64,000 bases of DNA from Kriegella sp963975415 (GCF_963975415.1 NZ_CAXBGN010000006.1:248001-312000); one strand, 5' to 3'. Positions 43,898 through 52,794 are shown, counted from the stretch's first letter. Made by a program: numbers and translations. Notes: generated by a model from the letters alone, not told the origin.

Positions 43898-44137
43898 TTA
43901 GCCTTTAACTTGCTCCATGGTCGCTCCGTGGTTGATATGCAAGACACTGCCATTGTCCAATACCAATGCGGGGACAGATTTAACTCCGGCATTTTCTGCG
44001 TTGGAAATACGATCGGACTGTTCACCTAAATGAACGATTTCAACGTTTACTTTTGAGGTGTCCACTAAATTTAATAATTCTTGTTCGGCGTTTACACATA
44101 CAGGGCAACCTGCATGATAGAATGTTGCTTTTTTCAT
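43898..44137 (-). CDS. Glutaredoxin/thioredoxin-like small protein
   Basis: A 79-residue thioredoxin-fold protein with the active-site motif C11-P-V-C14 at the end of the first strand (KKATFYHAGCPVC) and a cis-Pro segment KSVPALVLDNG. It may reduce disulfides or act as a thiol sensor; it is too short for a full thioredoxin. Located directly upstream of the marR-type gene on the same strand, with a perfect palindrome over its promoter, so it is probably controlled by that regulator. Confidence 0.85.
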   Translation of the reverse strand: MKKATFYHAGCPVCVNAEQELLNLVDTSKVNVEIVHLGEQSDRISNAENAGVKSVPALVLDNGSVLHINHGATMEQVKG

Positions 44138-44156
44138 AATTGTCTAATTTATTTCT

Positions 44157-44176
44157 ATTCTCGTCTTGACGAGAAT
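44157..44176. promoter_or_regulatory. Perfect 20-base palindrome in the 5' untranslated region
   Basis: ATTCTCGTC (44157-44165) and GACGAGAAT (44168-44176) are exact complements with a two-base centre. In RNA it would form an 8-bp hairpin with a four-base loop about 20 bases before the start codon. In DNA it could be an operator different from the MarR type. Confidence 0.5.
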
Positions 44177-44204
44177 CAGATGGATTATGGCACTATTGCC
44201 TAAA

Positions 44205-44232
44205 CAAATATAGTTAGTTTAACTAACTATAT
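44205..44232 (-). promoter_or_regulatory. Promoter and perfect palindrome upstream of the glutaredoxin-like gene
   Basis: ATATAGTTAGTT (44208-44219) and AACTAACTATAT (44221-44232) are exact complements around one base. On the minus strand TATATTTG (44212-44205) fits TAnnTTTG and overlaps the palindrome edge. The core TTAGTTTAnCTAACTA is shared with the marR operator. Confidence 0.75.
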
Positions 44233-44283
44233 AAAATATAGAGGTATATTTTTTAATTTATCAGGCAAAATCATGGGGTGGGA

Positions 44284-44913
44284 TTATCTATTGGAAACCT
44301 TGAACCTTAAAACTGTCTTTAGTTTTTCGGGCGCTACTTTACGAAAATCCGAGAGGTAAATTTCACGATGTATTTTTGATGGTCTGCAAAGGGATTCCTT
44401 TGCTGCAAAAGCTTCCATGACTTTAAAACTATCAGCTTCATTGTCGTAGCTTCCCAGATGCAGCATTTGAATACAATTGCCATCGGTTATTTTTTCAAAC
44501 TTGATTTTCTCCAGTAGGTTGTGAGGTTTCTTTTTCTTTGTCAAGACCATCATTTCTTCGACAAAGGATTCATTTACAAAATCAGGTTGTCGGATCATTA
44601 ATTTAAAGACCAGGTCATTTTTGTCGATGGTTCCTTGATATCGTTTCTTGGCTTCTTCGGTAATGTCCCAAATACCTTCAAGGGGGTAGACTGTATAGTC
44701 CATATAATCTGCAACCTTGTTCCCTTTCTTTAATGTCATTTTAATGGCATACGACAAGGCATACAAAACACCGATGTATTCTGGAAAAAATTTACTGTTG
44801 GGGTTGCCCTCGCCTTCAATAGTCAAAAATTGTTGTTCCGGAACATTGATAAGTTCGGGTTTGTTTTTAGGCAGATATAGTTTTTTTTCCTTCTTTCGCC
44901 ATTCGTGTTTCAT
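44284..44913 (-). CDS. GyrI-like domain protein
   Basis: A 209-residue protein of the GyrI-like/SOUL-type small-molecule-binding family, starting MKHEWRKKEKKLYLPKNKPELI and containing FLTIEGEGNPNS and GNCIQMLHLGSYDNEADSF, which are typical. These stand-alone proteins bind or hydrolyse small hydrophobic compounds; the true ligand is unknown. No N-terminal regulator domain is fused to it. It lies upstream of the glutaredoxin-like gene on the same strand, but the palindrome between them suggests separate control. Confidence 0.85.
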   Translation of the reverse strand: MKHEWRKKEKKLYLPKNKPELINVPEQQFLTIEGEGNPNSKFFPEYIGVLYALSYAIKMTLKKGNKVADYMDYTVYPLEGIWDITEEAKKRYQGTIDKNDLVFKLMIRQPDFVNESFVEEMMVLTKKKKPHNLLEKIKFEKITDGNCIQMLHLGSYDNEADSFKVMEAFAAKESLCRPSKIHREIYLSDFRKVAPEKLKTVLRFKVSNR

Positions 44914-45145
44914 GTCTAGGTTCCTTTAATGATGATATTTAGGATTAAAGGTACGGGGTAGTGCTGACAACCTTGTGTCAGCATGAACCTTAATTTTTCT
45001 TTTCATGAAATGAGTTGCACCAATCGGCACATAGCATTTCACACCGAAAGGCTTTTATGGCCTTTAAGAATTAAAGTAGTGTATTCTTTGAAGCCCCATT
45101 TTTCAACAGGAGCATAGTGTCATGTTTCAGTTAGGATCTTTTAAT

Positions 45146-46774
45146 TTACTGCACTGCTACCGTTATCGGCCAACCCTCAAATTGCTCGGCATTTTCTTTG
45201 GTTACATCGGCATTTCTTGGCCAACATTCGAAAGTAGCTTCTTTTGCATTCTTGTTAAAGCGAATCAATCCATAACCTCCACCTTTTGACGGACTTTCAG
45301 GATTCACGTAGGCCATCATGGTAATTTTGTTATTAAAACCGTCGAGATAATCCCCGGTCCAGGGCAAGGTCGTATTCTTATTCGAATGTGGTCCCGCCTT
45401 TTCATCTTCTGGCCACCACCAACGGCTGTAATAATCATTAACAATGGCCGGTACAATAAACGACCAGGGTCCGTCTCCGAAAGTATCGATTCCTTGTTTG
45501 ATTACTGTGGCCAAATGTTGGTCGCCGGCAATATGTACGGCTCCGGCTTTTTTGATAAGTTTCAAAGCCTTGTTACGCCCGGTTTGAGGCCAACCGTTGG
45601 AGTCGAGGTCGGCATGCAGACGATTTTCTTTTTGCCCATGTATGTGTGCTCCACCGCAAAACCCGGTTTGAGAGAGCACAACTTTAAGTGCATCGGTATT
45701 GGTGCTGCCCCAAGTTTCTAAAAAGGTGAGTTGGCGGTCTCCTAGAAGTTTTAGCCCTGGTAAATCAATGGAATTGGGGTCGTATTCAGGATTGCGAATG
45801 TGGTCTGGGCGCGGCCCTTGTTGCGGAATTTTTCCGTTCGGTCCAGATTTGAATTTTCGGTCTTCAAGGATTGCAAAGTCCACTCCTCCTAGCTCAAGAT
45901 TGGTGTAATAGACACCGATGCCCTGTTCAACCGGTGTAGGGTCGAAAGGGTCGGGCAAATTCGCCGTTTGACAGCGCTCGACCATTTTAACATATTCTGG
46001 GTGATAGGTGTAGCCACCATCGTTGGAGCCCTTTTCTATCGATTTTTTACCGTTTTCGCCCCATAGGTTGCCTTGACCGATATCATGATCATCAGGAATT
46101 GAAATGGCAGGACGGTTTCTAAAGGTCTCTTTAAATTGTAGACCGAATTTGAGCCAAGCTGCAGTGTGTTCTGTATGATCGTACGACTGGTCACCTGCAA
46201 AGAACATAAGGTCGGGGTCTTGAAAGTTAATATTACGTACGTAATTCTCTCGAAGTCCGCGATCTTGGTTCGAGTTGCAAGAGAGTGCCGCCAAGACGAT
46301 TTGGTCTTTTTCTTTCGGGTTTTTTCTAATCAACCCTTCGAAACTCGCTTTTTCACCATGCAAGATTCGGTATTTCGTATCTTGGGTATCATCCCAATTT
46401 TTTATTCGAAAGAGGGCCGACCAGCCCAGGTCGTTTACATTTTGTCGTTGTACTTCTTCCCAGTTACCGTTTTTTTCGATTTCCAAGCGCACTTCGCGAG
46501 TTTCTTCCGGGTAGAGTGGGTATAACTGCGCACTTAATTTTAGTGTTTGGTTTGATACGGTGTAAATGCCGAAGGCGACAACGCTATCTCTGCTCACTTT
46601 TAAATTGATGATTGGATTGTCATTGCGATTCCACCAATCGTTGACCGCCAATGTGTCAAGATTGGTAAAGGGGGCGATTACCGGCGGTACGCGTTCCGTA
46701 ATCTTATCTTTTTTATTTTCTTCACATCCGATAAACACTAGGCATAGCCATAGAAACGCAACTATTCTCTTCAT
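45146..46774 (-). CDS. PhoD-like metallophosphatase lipoprotein
   Basis: A 542-residue exported phosphatase or phosphodiesterase. The lipobox is VFIGC (Cys17). The metallophosphatase core has LAALSCNSNQDRG, FFAGDQSYDH, IPDDHDIGQGN and IAGDQHLAT, which together supply the Asp, His and Asn residues of a dimetal site. The N-terminal 130 residues form a beta domain. Such proteins can release phosphate from phosphodiesters outside the cytoplasm. The gene stands alone; no Pho-box was identified. Confidence 0.85.
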   Translation of the reverse strand: MKRIVAFLWLCLVFIGCEENKKDKITERVPPVIAPFTNLDTLAVNDWWNRNDNPIINLKVSRDSVVAFGIYTVSNQTLKLSAQLYPLYPEETREVRLEIEKNGNWEEVQRQNVNDLGWSALFRIKNWDDTQDTKYRILHGEKASFEGLIRKNPKEKDQIVLAALSCNSNQDRGLRENYVRNINFQDPDLMFFAGDQSYDHTEHTAAWLKFGLQFKETFRNRPAISIPDDHDIGQGNLWGENGKKSIEKGSNDGGYTYHPEYVKMVERCQTANLPDPFDPTPVEQGIGVYYTNLELGGVDFAILEDRKFKSGPNGKIPQQGPRPDHIRNPEYDPNSIDLPGLKLLGDRQLTFLETWGSTNTDALKVVLSQTGFCGGAHIHGQKENRLHADLDSNGWPQTGRNKALKLIKKAGAVHIAGDQHLATVIKQGIDTFGDGPWSFIVPAIVNDYYSRWWWPEDEKAGPHSNKNTTLPWTGDYLDGFNNKITMMAYVNPESPSKGGGYGLIRFNKNAKEATFECWPRNADVTKENAEQFEGWPITVAVQ

Positions 46775-46872
46775 TTTTGATAAATAAATAAAATGTAAAT
46801 ATTATTAACTGTAAGTGAAGGTCTGGTTTACAGACTAAACACAAACTTTAAAAGTACTATTTTGCAGTTGTT

Positions 46873-47265
46873 ATGAAAAATGGAAATCCACAAAAATTAG
46901 TTTTTATCTACAATGCGAACTCGGGCCTTCGTAATAGCGTAATGGATATCGCGCATAAACTATTAAGTCCGAATACCTATGAATGTAGTCTTTGCGACCT
47001 TACTCATGGTGTATTTAAAGAGCATCAGTTATGGAAGTCTTTTCGGGAGGGGAGTACAACGGAAATGGAGTTTTTCCATAAAGACGAGTTTGAAAAACTG
47101 TATGGCTCTAAATTTGGCCACAAATTTACTTTTCCGGTGATATTGTCAGCAGAAAATCAAGAACTACAGCTAATGGTATCTACTCAAGAATTGAATGGTT
47201 TGGTGGCGTTGGAGGAATTGATTGCCCTTTTGCAAAATCGCTTGCTAAAGTTGGAGTCTAAGTAA
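46873..47265 (+). CDS. Small conserved protein of unknown function
   Basis: A 130-residue protein, not assigned to a function. It starts MKNGNPQKLVFIYNANSGLR and contains SPNTYECSLCDLTHGVF with two close cysteines (CSLC) and a hydrophobic C-terminal helix. No signal peptide or membrane segment. The composition is like an ordinary cytoplasmic protein and similar sequences appear to be conserved in Bacteroidota. TATTTTG nine bases before the ATG may be its promoter element. Convergent with engB, 17 bases apart. Confidence 0.6.
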   Translation: MKNGNPQKLVFIYNANSGLRNSVMDIAHKLLSPNTYECSLCDLTHGVFKEHQLWKSFREGSTTEMEFFHKDEFEKLYGSKFGHKFTFPVILSAENQELQLMVSTQELNGLVALEELIALLQNRLLKLESK

Positions 47266-47282
47266 TAGTATCGGTTCGGTGC

Positions 47283-47900
47283 TTATGCCTTTTGTTGTTC
47301 AAAGAAGCCCAGGTTAATATTGTCGATATAATGCAAAACCTCGTCTCTACCGATGCCATGCGCTGATGATGTAATAAAATAAGGAGGTACTTCTTCCCAC
47401 ATATCGTCCAACAGTTTTTGAACATACACGTCGACCTGGCGCTCTATAACTTTTGGTTTTAATTTGTCTGCTTTTGTAAATATGATGCTAAAAGGAATAC
47501 CGTTTTCACCCATCCATTGCATGAACTCGAGGTCTATTTTTTGGGGTTCGTGACGAATGTCGACCAGAATAAATGCCGAAAGCAACTGTTCACGTTTCAA
47601 AAAATAATTTGTGATGTATTTTTGAAAAGTCCGCTTGTCTTTTTTAGAGGTTCGGGCATAACCGTACCCGGGTAAATCGACCAAGAACCAGTTGCCGTTA
47701 ATCTTGAAATGATTGATAAGTTGCGTCTTTCCAGGTCTCCCAGAAGTCTTGGCAAGGCTTTTTCGTTCGGTAAGCATATTGATCAATGTCGATTTACCTA
47801 CATTTGAACGGCCAATAAATGCATATTCGGGCAAGGGCTCATTAGGGCATTTGTCCACATCTGAATTGCTTATTACAAAGTTGGCAGTTTTGATTTTCAC
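47283..47900 (-). CDS. engB: Ribosome-biogenesis GTPase EngB (YihA/YsxC)
   Basis: A GTPase needed for 50S subunit assembly and normal division. The G1 motif is GRSNVGKST at 30-38, G3 is DLPGYG at 75-80 and G4 is TKAD at 142-145, in the canonical order. Length 205 residues is typical. The ATG is followed directly by FVISNSDVDKCPNEPLPEYAFIG, a family-like N-terminus. Confidence 0.96.
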   Translation of the reverse strand: MKIKTANFVISNSDVDKCPNEPLPEYAFIGRSNVGKSTLINMLTERKSLAKTSGRPGKTQLINHFKINGNWFLVDLPGYGYARTSKKDKRTFQKYITNYFLKREQLLSAFILVDIRHEPQKIDLEFMQWMGENGIPFSIIFTKADKLKPKVIERQVDVYVQKLLDDMWEEVPPYFITSSAHGIGRDEVLHYIDNINLGFFEQQKA

Positions 47901-48020
47901 TAGTTGTGTTTAAAAGTGCAAGCGCACATGATGATGATTTTTTATAATTGTATACCACGAGTGCACCGATGGGTGCATGGGAATGAAGGGGTCTTTTGTT
48001 CGGGCTATCCCAATTAAAAA

Positions 48021-48056
48021 GGAAATGGTCGTTTATAATTTCTCAATTTCCTCCTT
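48021..48056 (-). terminator. Weak intrinsic terminator after the alpha/beta hydrolase gene
   Basis: Read on the minus strand, GGAAAT (48051-48046) pairs with ATTTCC (48026-48021) around a long 19-base loop, followed by TTTTTAATT. The stem is only six pairs, so the call is modest. Confidence 0.4.
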
Positions 48057-48064
48057 TTTGAGAA

Positions 48065-48829
48065 TTAAAATCCTCGTTTTTCCAACCACGTAGCCAATAC
48101 CTGATTGAATTCTTCAGGGTGTTCCATCATGGGCGCATGGCCACATTCCTTAATCCAAAAAAGATCTGAATCAGGAAGTAATTCGTGGAATAATTTTGCT
48201 ACATCAGGAGGTGTCACACCATCATTTTCACCCCAAATAATACATGTGGGCGTGCGCATTTTTGGTAGGTCTTTTGACATATTGTGACGAATGGCGCTTT
48301 TGGCAATGGCTAAGGTTTTTACAATTTTATTACGGTCATTGACCGTTGCGAAAACCTCGTCTACGATTTCTTTGGTAGCTATAGCTGGATCATAGAAAAC
48401 GTTCTCGGCCTTCTTTTTGATAAACTCGTAATCTCCACGTCTGGGATACCCGTCACCCATGGCGCTTTCGTAAAGTCCTGAACTTCCCGTAATAACCAGG
48501 GCGCGTACCATTTCAGGGTATAATTTGGTGTGTAAAAGTCCAATATGGCCACCCAATGAATTGCCTAAAAGAATGACATCGGTTAGTCCTTTGAACTCGA
48601 TAAATCGCTCTAAAAACTTTGCGAACTGCTTTACATTCGTCTTTAACATGGGTAGGGAATAGATAGGGAGTTCGGGAACCAATACCTTGTAACCCTTTTT
48701 CGGAAAATAATTGGTCACACCCTGAAAGTTGCTCAACCCGCCCATAAGACCATGTAAAATAATAATGGGAGTACCCTCCCCAATCTCGATATACCTAAAT
48801 TTTCCTTCGGTAATAATCTGTTTTTCCAT
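48065..48829 (-). CDS. Alpha/beta-fold hydrolase
   Basis: A 254-residue serine hydrolase. The nucleophile is Ser91 in LLGNSLGGHIGLL (GxSxG), the oxyanion loop is HGLMGG at 26-31, the acid is in WGENDGVTPP near 205 and the catalytic His is in ECGHAPMMEHPEEF near 235. These give a complete triad. It resembles 2-hydroxymuconic semialdehyde hydrolase-type and MhpC-like enzymes in general, but the substrate cannot be told. It lies upstream of engB on the same strand, 164 bases away. Confidence 0.9.
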   Translation of the reverse strand: MEKQIITEGKFRYIEIGEGTPIIILHGLMGGLSNFQGVTNYFPKKGYKVLVPELPIYSLPMLKTNVKQFAKFLERFIEFKGLTDVILLGNSLGGHIGLLHTKLYPEMVRALVITGSSGLYESAMGDGYPRRGDYEFIKKKAENVFYDPAIATKEIVDEVFATVNDRNKIVKTLAIAKSAIRHNMSKDLPKMRTPTCIIWGENDGVTPPDVAKLFHELLPDSDLFWIKECGHAPMMEHPEEFNQVLATWLEKRGF

Positions 48830-49019
48830 TCAAAATACTTCTGGTCTTCACTGACAAATATAGGCATTTACTTATTACACAATGGAGACTGTTCAAAGTT
48901 GCGTGAAAATATCGCTGAAGTTTTTCTGTATATAGAAAACGTGCCTATGTATGTGCCCTTATTGTTTATCGGCGCAAATGGGTGTTTTGACCCCGAAACG
49001 GACGGAATTTATTAACAAT

Positions 49020-49046
49020 GTGGTAATTTGTGGTAAATAGTGGTAA
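49020..49046 (+). promoter_or_regulatory. MraZ operator: three GTGGTAA direct repeats with 10-bp period
   Basis: GTGGTAA occurs at 49020-49026, 49030-49036 and 49040-49046, so the repeats lie on one face of the helix. Known MraZ sites are TGGGN repeats at the same period. They end nine bases before the -7 element at 49056, where bound protein would block RNA polymerase. Confidence 0.75.
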
Positions 49047-49055
49047 TAAATTTGA

Positions 49056-49063
49056 TATATTTG
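49056..49063 (+). promoter_or_regulatory. -7 promoter element of the dcw operon
   Basis: TATATTTG matches TAnnTTTG. RNA would start near 49070, leaving a short leader before the GTG at 49093 and excluding the in-frame start at 49030. Confidence 0.6.
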
Positions 49064-49092
49064 AGTTATTAAAAGAAAAACCAGCCAGTTAC

Positions 49093-49557
49093 GTGATTAA
49101 TTTCATTGGAACATATGATTGTAAGGCAGATACCAAAGGTAGGGTAATGTTACCCGTTGCCTTAAAAAATCAGATGTCGCCCATTTTGAACGATGGTTTT
49201 GTAATTAAGCGATCGGTTTTTCAACCTTGTTTGGAATTATATCCCATGGCAGAGTGGAATCTGTTAATGCAGAAAATGAACAAGAAAAATCGCTTTGTGA
49301 AAAAGAACAACGACTTTATTCGCCGTTTTTCGGCAGGGGTGAAGGTGGTGGAAATTGATTCTACCGGAAGACTGTTGATTCCTAAAAACTTGGTGTCTAT
49401 CGCTGGGATTTCAAAGGAAGTGGTGCTGAGTTCGGCAATTAACATTGTTGAAATCTGGGATAAGGACAGTTATGAAAATGTGTTGGACGAGACTGCGGAA
49501 GATTTTGCGGCCTTGGCGGAAGAAGTAATGGGTGATGATGGGGACGATGTATCATAA
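49093..49557 (+). CDS. mraZ: Transcriptional regulator MraZ
   Basis: A DNA-binding repressor that starts the division and cell-wall operon and represses it. The start chosen is GTG at 49093, reading VINFIGTYDCKADTKGRVMLP, as in the family. The longer frame from 49030 would begin upstream of the promoter element. Two SpoVT/AbrB-like half domains are visible: DTKGRVMLPVALKNQM and DSTGRLLIPKNLVSIAGI. Length is 154 residues. Its binding repeats lie at 49020-49046. The 3' end overlaps rsmH by 11 bases. Confidence 0.94.
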   Translation: MINFIGTYDCKADTKGRVMLPVALKNQMSPILNDGFVIKRSVFQPCLELYPMAEWNLLMQKMNKKNRFVKKNNDFIRRFSAGVKVVEIDSTGRLLIPKNLVSIAGISKEVVLSSAINIVEIWDKDSYENVLDETAEDFAALAEEVMGDDGDDVS

Positions 49558-50440
49558 TCCGGTGTTGCTGCAGGAGTCCGTGAAAGGGCTGGTCATCAAG
49601 GAAGATGGCGTATATGTAGATGTTACCTTCGGTGGAGGTGGGCATTCTAAGGAAATACTCAAGCACTTGGGCGATAAAGGCAAATTATTCGCTTTTGATC
49701 AAGATGAAGATGCGATAGGTAATGTAATCGATGATAAGCGGTTTTCGTTGATCAATGAGAATTTTCGTTACATCAAGCAGTTTTTGAAGTTCTATGGCAT
49801 TCGGAAGGTAGATGGTATACTCGCAGATTTCGGTGTTTCCTCGCATCAGTTCGATAAAGCGGAACGTGGGTTTTCAACCCGCTTCGATGCAGATCTTGAT
49901 ATGCGTATGAGTCGGCGTAATGCAATATCTGCCTATGAGGTGGTCAATGATTATGTGTATGATGATTTGAGACGGGTCTTGTTCCAGTATGGTGATTTGC
50001 GAAATGCGAATGCCATGGCAAAAACGATTTTGGAGCAGCGAGAACTGGCGCCCATACGAACAACGGATCGTTTGAAGGAAGTCTTGCGTCAATTTCTTCC
50101 CAAAGGAAGGGAGCATAAGATATTGGCACAGATTTATCAGGCCATTCGTATTGAGGTGAACCAAGAGATTCAGGTTATTAAGGAGTTTTTGGAGCAAACC
50201 TCTGATTTATTGGATGAGGGAGGCCGGCTGAGTATTATTAGTTATCATTCTTTGGAGGATCGACTGGTTAAACGCTTTATTCGCGCAGGTCAATTTGAAG
50301 GGGAGCCGGAAAAGGATTTCTATGGGAATATCGACGTTCCCTTTAAAAAAGTAGGACCGTTGATCGTTCCGTCGAGAGAAGAAATAAAAAAGAACAATAG
50401 GGCACGTAGTGCCAAGTTGCGAATTGCCGCGCGAATTTGA
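49547..50440 (+). CDS. rsmH: 16S rRNA (cytosine1402-N4)-methyltransferase
   Basis: Methylates C1402 in the decoding centre of 16S rRNA. The ATG at 49547 (MYHNPVLLQESVKGL) fits the family N-terminus; ATGs at 49535 and 49538 are in frame and cannot be excluded. SAM motif I is VDVTFGGGGHSKEIL. LADFGVSSHQFDKAERGFSTR and YHSLEDRLVKRFIRA are strong family motifs. Length about 297 residues. Follows mraZ in the operon. Confidence 0.95.
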   Translation: MYHNPVLLQESVKGLVIKEDGVYVDVTFGGGGHSKEILKHLGDKGKLFAFDQDEDAIGNVIDDKRFSLINENFRYIKQFLKFYGIRKVDGILADFGVSSHQFDKAERGFSTRFDADLDMRMSRRNAISAYEVVNDYVYDDLRRVLFQYGDLRNANAMAKTILEQRELAPIRTTDRLKEVLRQFLPKGREHKILAQIYQAIRIEVNQEIQVIKEFLEQTSDLLDEGGRLSIISYHSLEDRLVKRFIRAGQFEGEPEKDFYGNIDVPFKKVGPLIVPSREEIKKNNRARSAKLRIAARI

Positions 50441-50459
50441 TGAAGATAAAGCAGTAGTT

Positions 50460-50783
50460 GTGAGAAAAGGGTTGTTAGACATACTAAAAGGAAAATTTTT
50501 GGTCAGTGGTGATGCGCCGAAGAATTGGTTGTTCATCATATTTGCTTCCTTTTTGGCAACGGTGATGATCGGTAGTTCGCATAGTGCCGATAGAAAAGTG
50601 CATCAAATTGCAGCATTAAACGAAAAGATAAAGGAGTTGAGAAGTGAGTTTGTAGATGTGCGATCGAGCGTTCAGCGTTTGAAATTAGAATCTAAGATTG
50701 CCCAGTCGCTTGAGGTGCGAGGATTATATCCCTCGGAAACACCTCCAAAAAAAATCATGGTAAAAGCATCCGAAAAGGAATGA
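50460..50783 (+). CDS. ftsL: FtsL-like division protein
   Basis: A short membrane protein in the position of FtsL between rsmH and the division penicillin-binding protein. The start chosen is GTG at 50460, opening with VRKGLLDILKGKFLVSGDAP, which resembles Bacteroidota relatives; the longer frame includes residues read from the end of rsmH. One transmembrane helix follows (NWLFIIFASFLATVMIGSS), then a coiled coil (ALNEKIKELRSEFVDVRSSV). In other bacteria FtsL joins FtsB and FtsQ and activates septal peptidoglycan synthesis. Length 107 residues. Confidence 0.82.
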   Translation: MRKGLLDILKGKFLVSGDAPKNWLFIIFASFLATVMIGSSHSADRKVHQIAALNEKIKELRSEFVDVRSSVQRLKLESKIAQSLEVRGLYPSETPPKKIMVKASEKE

Positions 50784-50787
50784 TCGA

Positions 50788-52794
50788 ATGGCCGTAACGG
50801 ACAAAAACATATTGACCCGATTGTATGTCGTAGCAGGTTTTCTCTTCTTGTTCGCAGCTACTGTATTGTTCAAGCTGGTGAGCATTCAGCTGATAGATGG
50901 GGAGAAGTACCAAAAGTTGGCGTTAAAGCGAACGGAAAAGATGTTTACGATCGAGCCCAACCGTGGCGATTTGATATCTGACGATGGAAGCTTATTGGCT
51001 ACTTCGGTGTCTCGATATACTATTCGTTTCGATGCGGTGACGGTCAGTGATCGCAACTTCAAAGAGAATATCAGACCCCTATCGGAAGCATTGTCGAAAT
51101 TGTTGGGAAAATCTTCTTCGCACTACCAACAATTGTTGCGCAAGGCAAAAACGAATAAGAATAGGTATGCCTTGGTAGCCCGAAATCTTGATTATTCCGA
51201 TTACATGGCGGTCAAAGATTTTCCATTGTTTAATAAAGGGCCATATAAAGGTGGTTTAATTGTCGAGCAGAAAACAGTTCGCGAGCATCCGCTAGGTAAG
51301 ATTGCCGAGCGCAGTGTGGGTTATGAACGAGTCGATGAAAACGGATACTATACCCGTGTGGGGCTTGAAGGTGCTTTTGGCGAGTATTTACGTGGAGTTG
51401 AGGGAAAGCGCCTAAAACAGAAAATAGCCAATGGCCAATGGAAGCCGATAGGGTTGGACAATATTGTTGAGCCTAAAGATGGGTACGATGTTATTTCGAC
51501 CATCGACATTAATATTCAAGACATCGCGCATCACGGTCTTTTGGCACAACTTGAAAAGTATAAGGCCGACCATGGATGTGTTATTGTGATGGAGACCAAA
51601 ACAGGAGAGGTCAAAGCCATTTCCAATCTAGGTAGAACTCCCGAAGGTAAATATTATGAACGTTTGAATTATGCTATCGGCGAGTCTCATGAGCCAGGAT
51701 CTACTTTTAAGTTGATGAGTATGGTGGCTGCCTTGGAAGATAAGGTTATTGATACCAGTAGCGTTTTCGATACCGAAAAAGGAACTTGGCGCATTTATAA
51801 GAATACCGTTAGAGACTCTAAATATGGTGGATATGGGAAAATTACTGCAGCAAAAGCTTTTGAGGTTTCTTCCAATACGGCATTTGCCAAAATGATCCAT
51901 AACAATTATAAGGATAACCCAGAGCGTTTTGTGAATCGGTTGATGAGTATGGGGTTGAATAAAGAACTAGGTCTTCCTGTAAAAGGAGAGGGCAAACCTG
52001 TAATTAGGTACCCCGGCGACAAAGGTTGGTCTGGCATATCATTGGCATGGATGTCACATGGATATGAAGTTTCTTTGACTCCCTTACAAACCCTCACCTT
52101 TTATAACGCTATCGCCAATGATGGTGAAATGGTAAAGCCAAGGTTGATCAAAGAAGTTAGGGAGCTCAATACAACCATTCAAAAATTTGACAAAGAAGTG
52201 ATGAATTCGGCTATCTGCTCAAAGGAGACCGCACTGCAAATGAAGACTTTGTTGAAAAATGTAGTAGAGCAACCCTGGGGTACAGGGAATCGGTTGTATT
52301 CCCCAAATTTTTCGATGGCCGGAAAAACGGGTACTGCGCAGAAGAATTATGTTTCCAAAGACCCTGACAAGCTCAAATATATTTCAACTTTTGCAGGGTA
52401 TTTTCCGGCAGATGAGCCTAAATATTCTTGTATAGTGGTCATTCACGAGCCTGATCGAAATGTGGGATTTTATGGAGCCGATGTTTCGGGGCCCGTTTTT
52501 AAATCCATAGCCCAAAAAATTTATGCGACCTCGCCATTGGTCGATGAGGTCGATATGCGCGAGGCAAAAGATATGGATGCTGACCGTTCCTTTCAGAAGT
52601 ATTATGCCCAAGCACAAAAAAAGTACAATAAGGTTCCCAATGTAAAAGGCATGAGCGGAATGGATGCCATTTCCATATTGGAAAATCTAGGTTTAGAGGT
52701 AGAGGTAAGGGGTAATGGAAGCGTAAAGCGACAATCCATTTCCCAAGGAACCGATTTGAAACAAGTGAAAAAAATAGTATTGGAACTTTCATGA
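50788..52794 (+). CDS. ftsI: Division penicillin-binding protein with PASTA domain (FtsI-type)
   Basis: Transpeptidase for septal peptidoglycan. A 668-residue class B penicillin-binding protein with one N-terminal membrane helix (about 14-32). The active-site motifs are S305-T-F-K308, S361-S-N363 and K513-T-G515. The C-terminal end (about 608-668, VPNVKGMSGMDAISILENLG) is a single PASTA-like domain, a feature of Bacteroidota homologues and of PBP2x. Overlaps murE by ATGA. Named ftsI by position and motifs; spoVD-like would also be defensible. Confidence 0.93.
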   Translation: MAVTDKNILTRLYVVAGFLFLFAATVLFKLVSIQLIDGEKYQKLALKRTEKMFTIEPNRGDLISDDGSLLATSVSRYTIRFDAVTVSDRNFKENIRPLSEALSKLLGKSSSHYQQLLRKAKTNKNRYALVARNLDYSDYMAVKDFPLFNKGPYKGGLIVEQKTVREHPLGKIAERSVGYERVDENGYYTRVGLEGAFGEYLRGVEGKRLKQKIANGQWKPIGLDNIVEPKDGYDVISTIDINIQDIAHHGLLAQLEKYKADHGCVIVMETKTGEVKAISNLGRTPEGKYYERLNYAIGESHEPGSTFKLMSMVAALEDKVIDTSSVFDTEKGTWRIYKNTVRDSKYGGYGKITAAKAFEVSSNTAFAKMIHNNYKDNPERFVNRLMSMGLNKELGLPVKGEGKPVIRYPGDKGWSGISLAWMSHGYEVSLTPLQTLTFYNAIANDGEMVKPRLIKEVRELNTTIQKFDKEVMNSAICSKETALQMKTLLKNVVEQPWGTGNRLYSPNFSMAGKTGTAQKNYVSKDPDKLKYISTFAGYFPADEPKYSCIVVIHEPDRNVGFYGADVSGPVFKSIAQKIYATSPLVDEVDMREAKDMDADRSFQKYYAQAQKKYNKVPNVKGMSGMDAISILENLGLEVEVRGNGSVKRQSISQGTDLKQVKKIVLELS

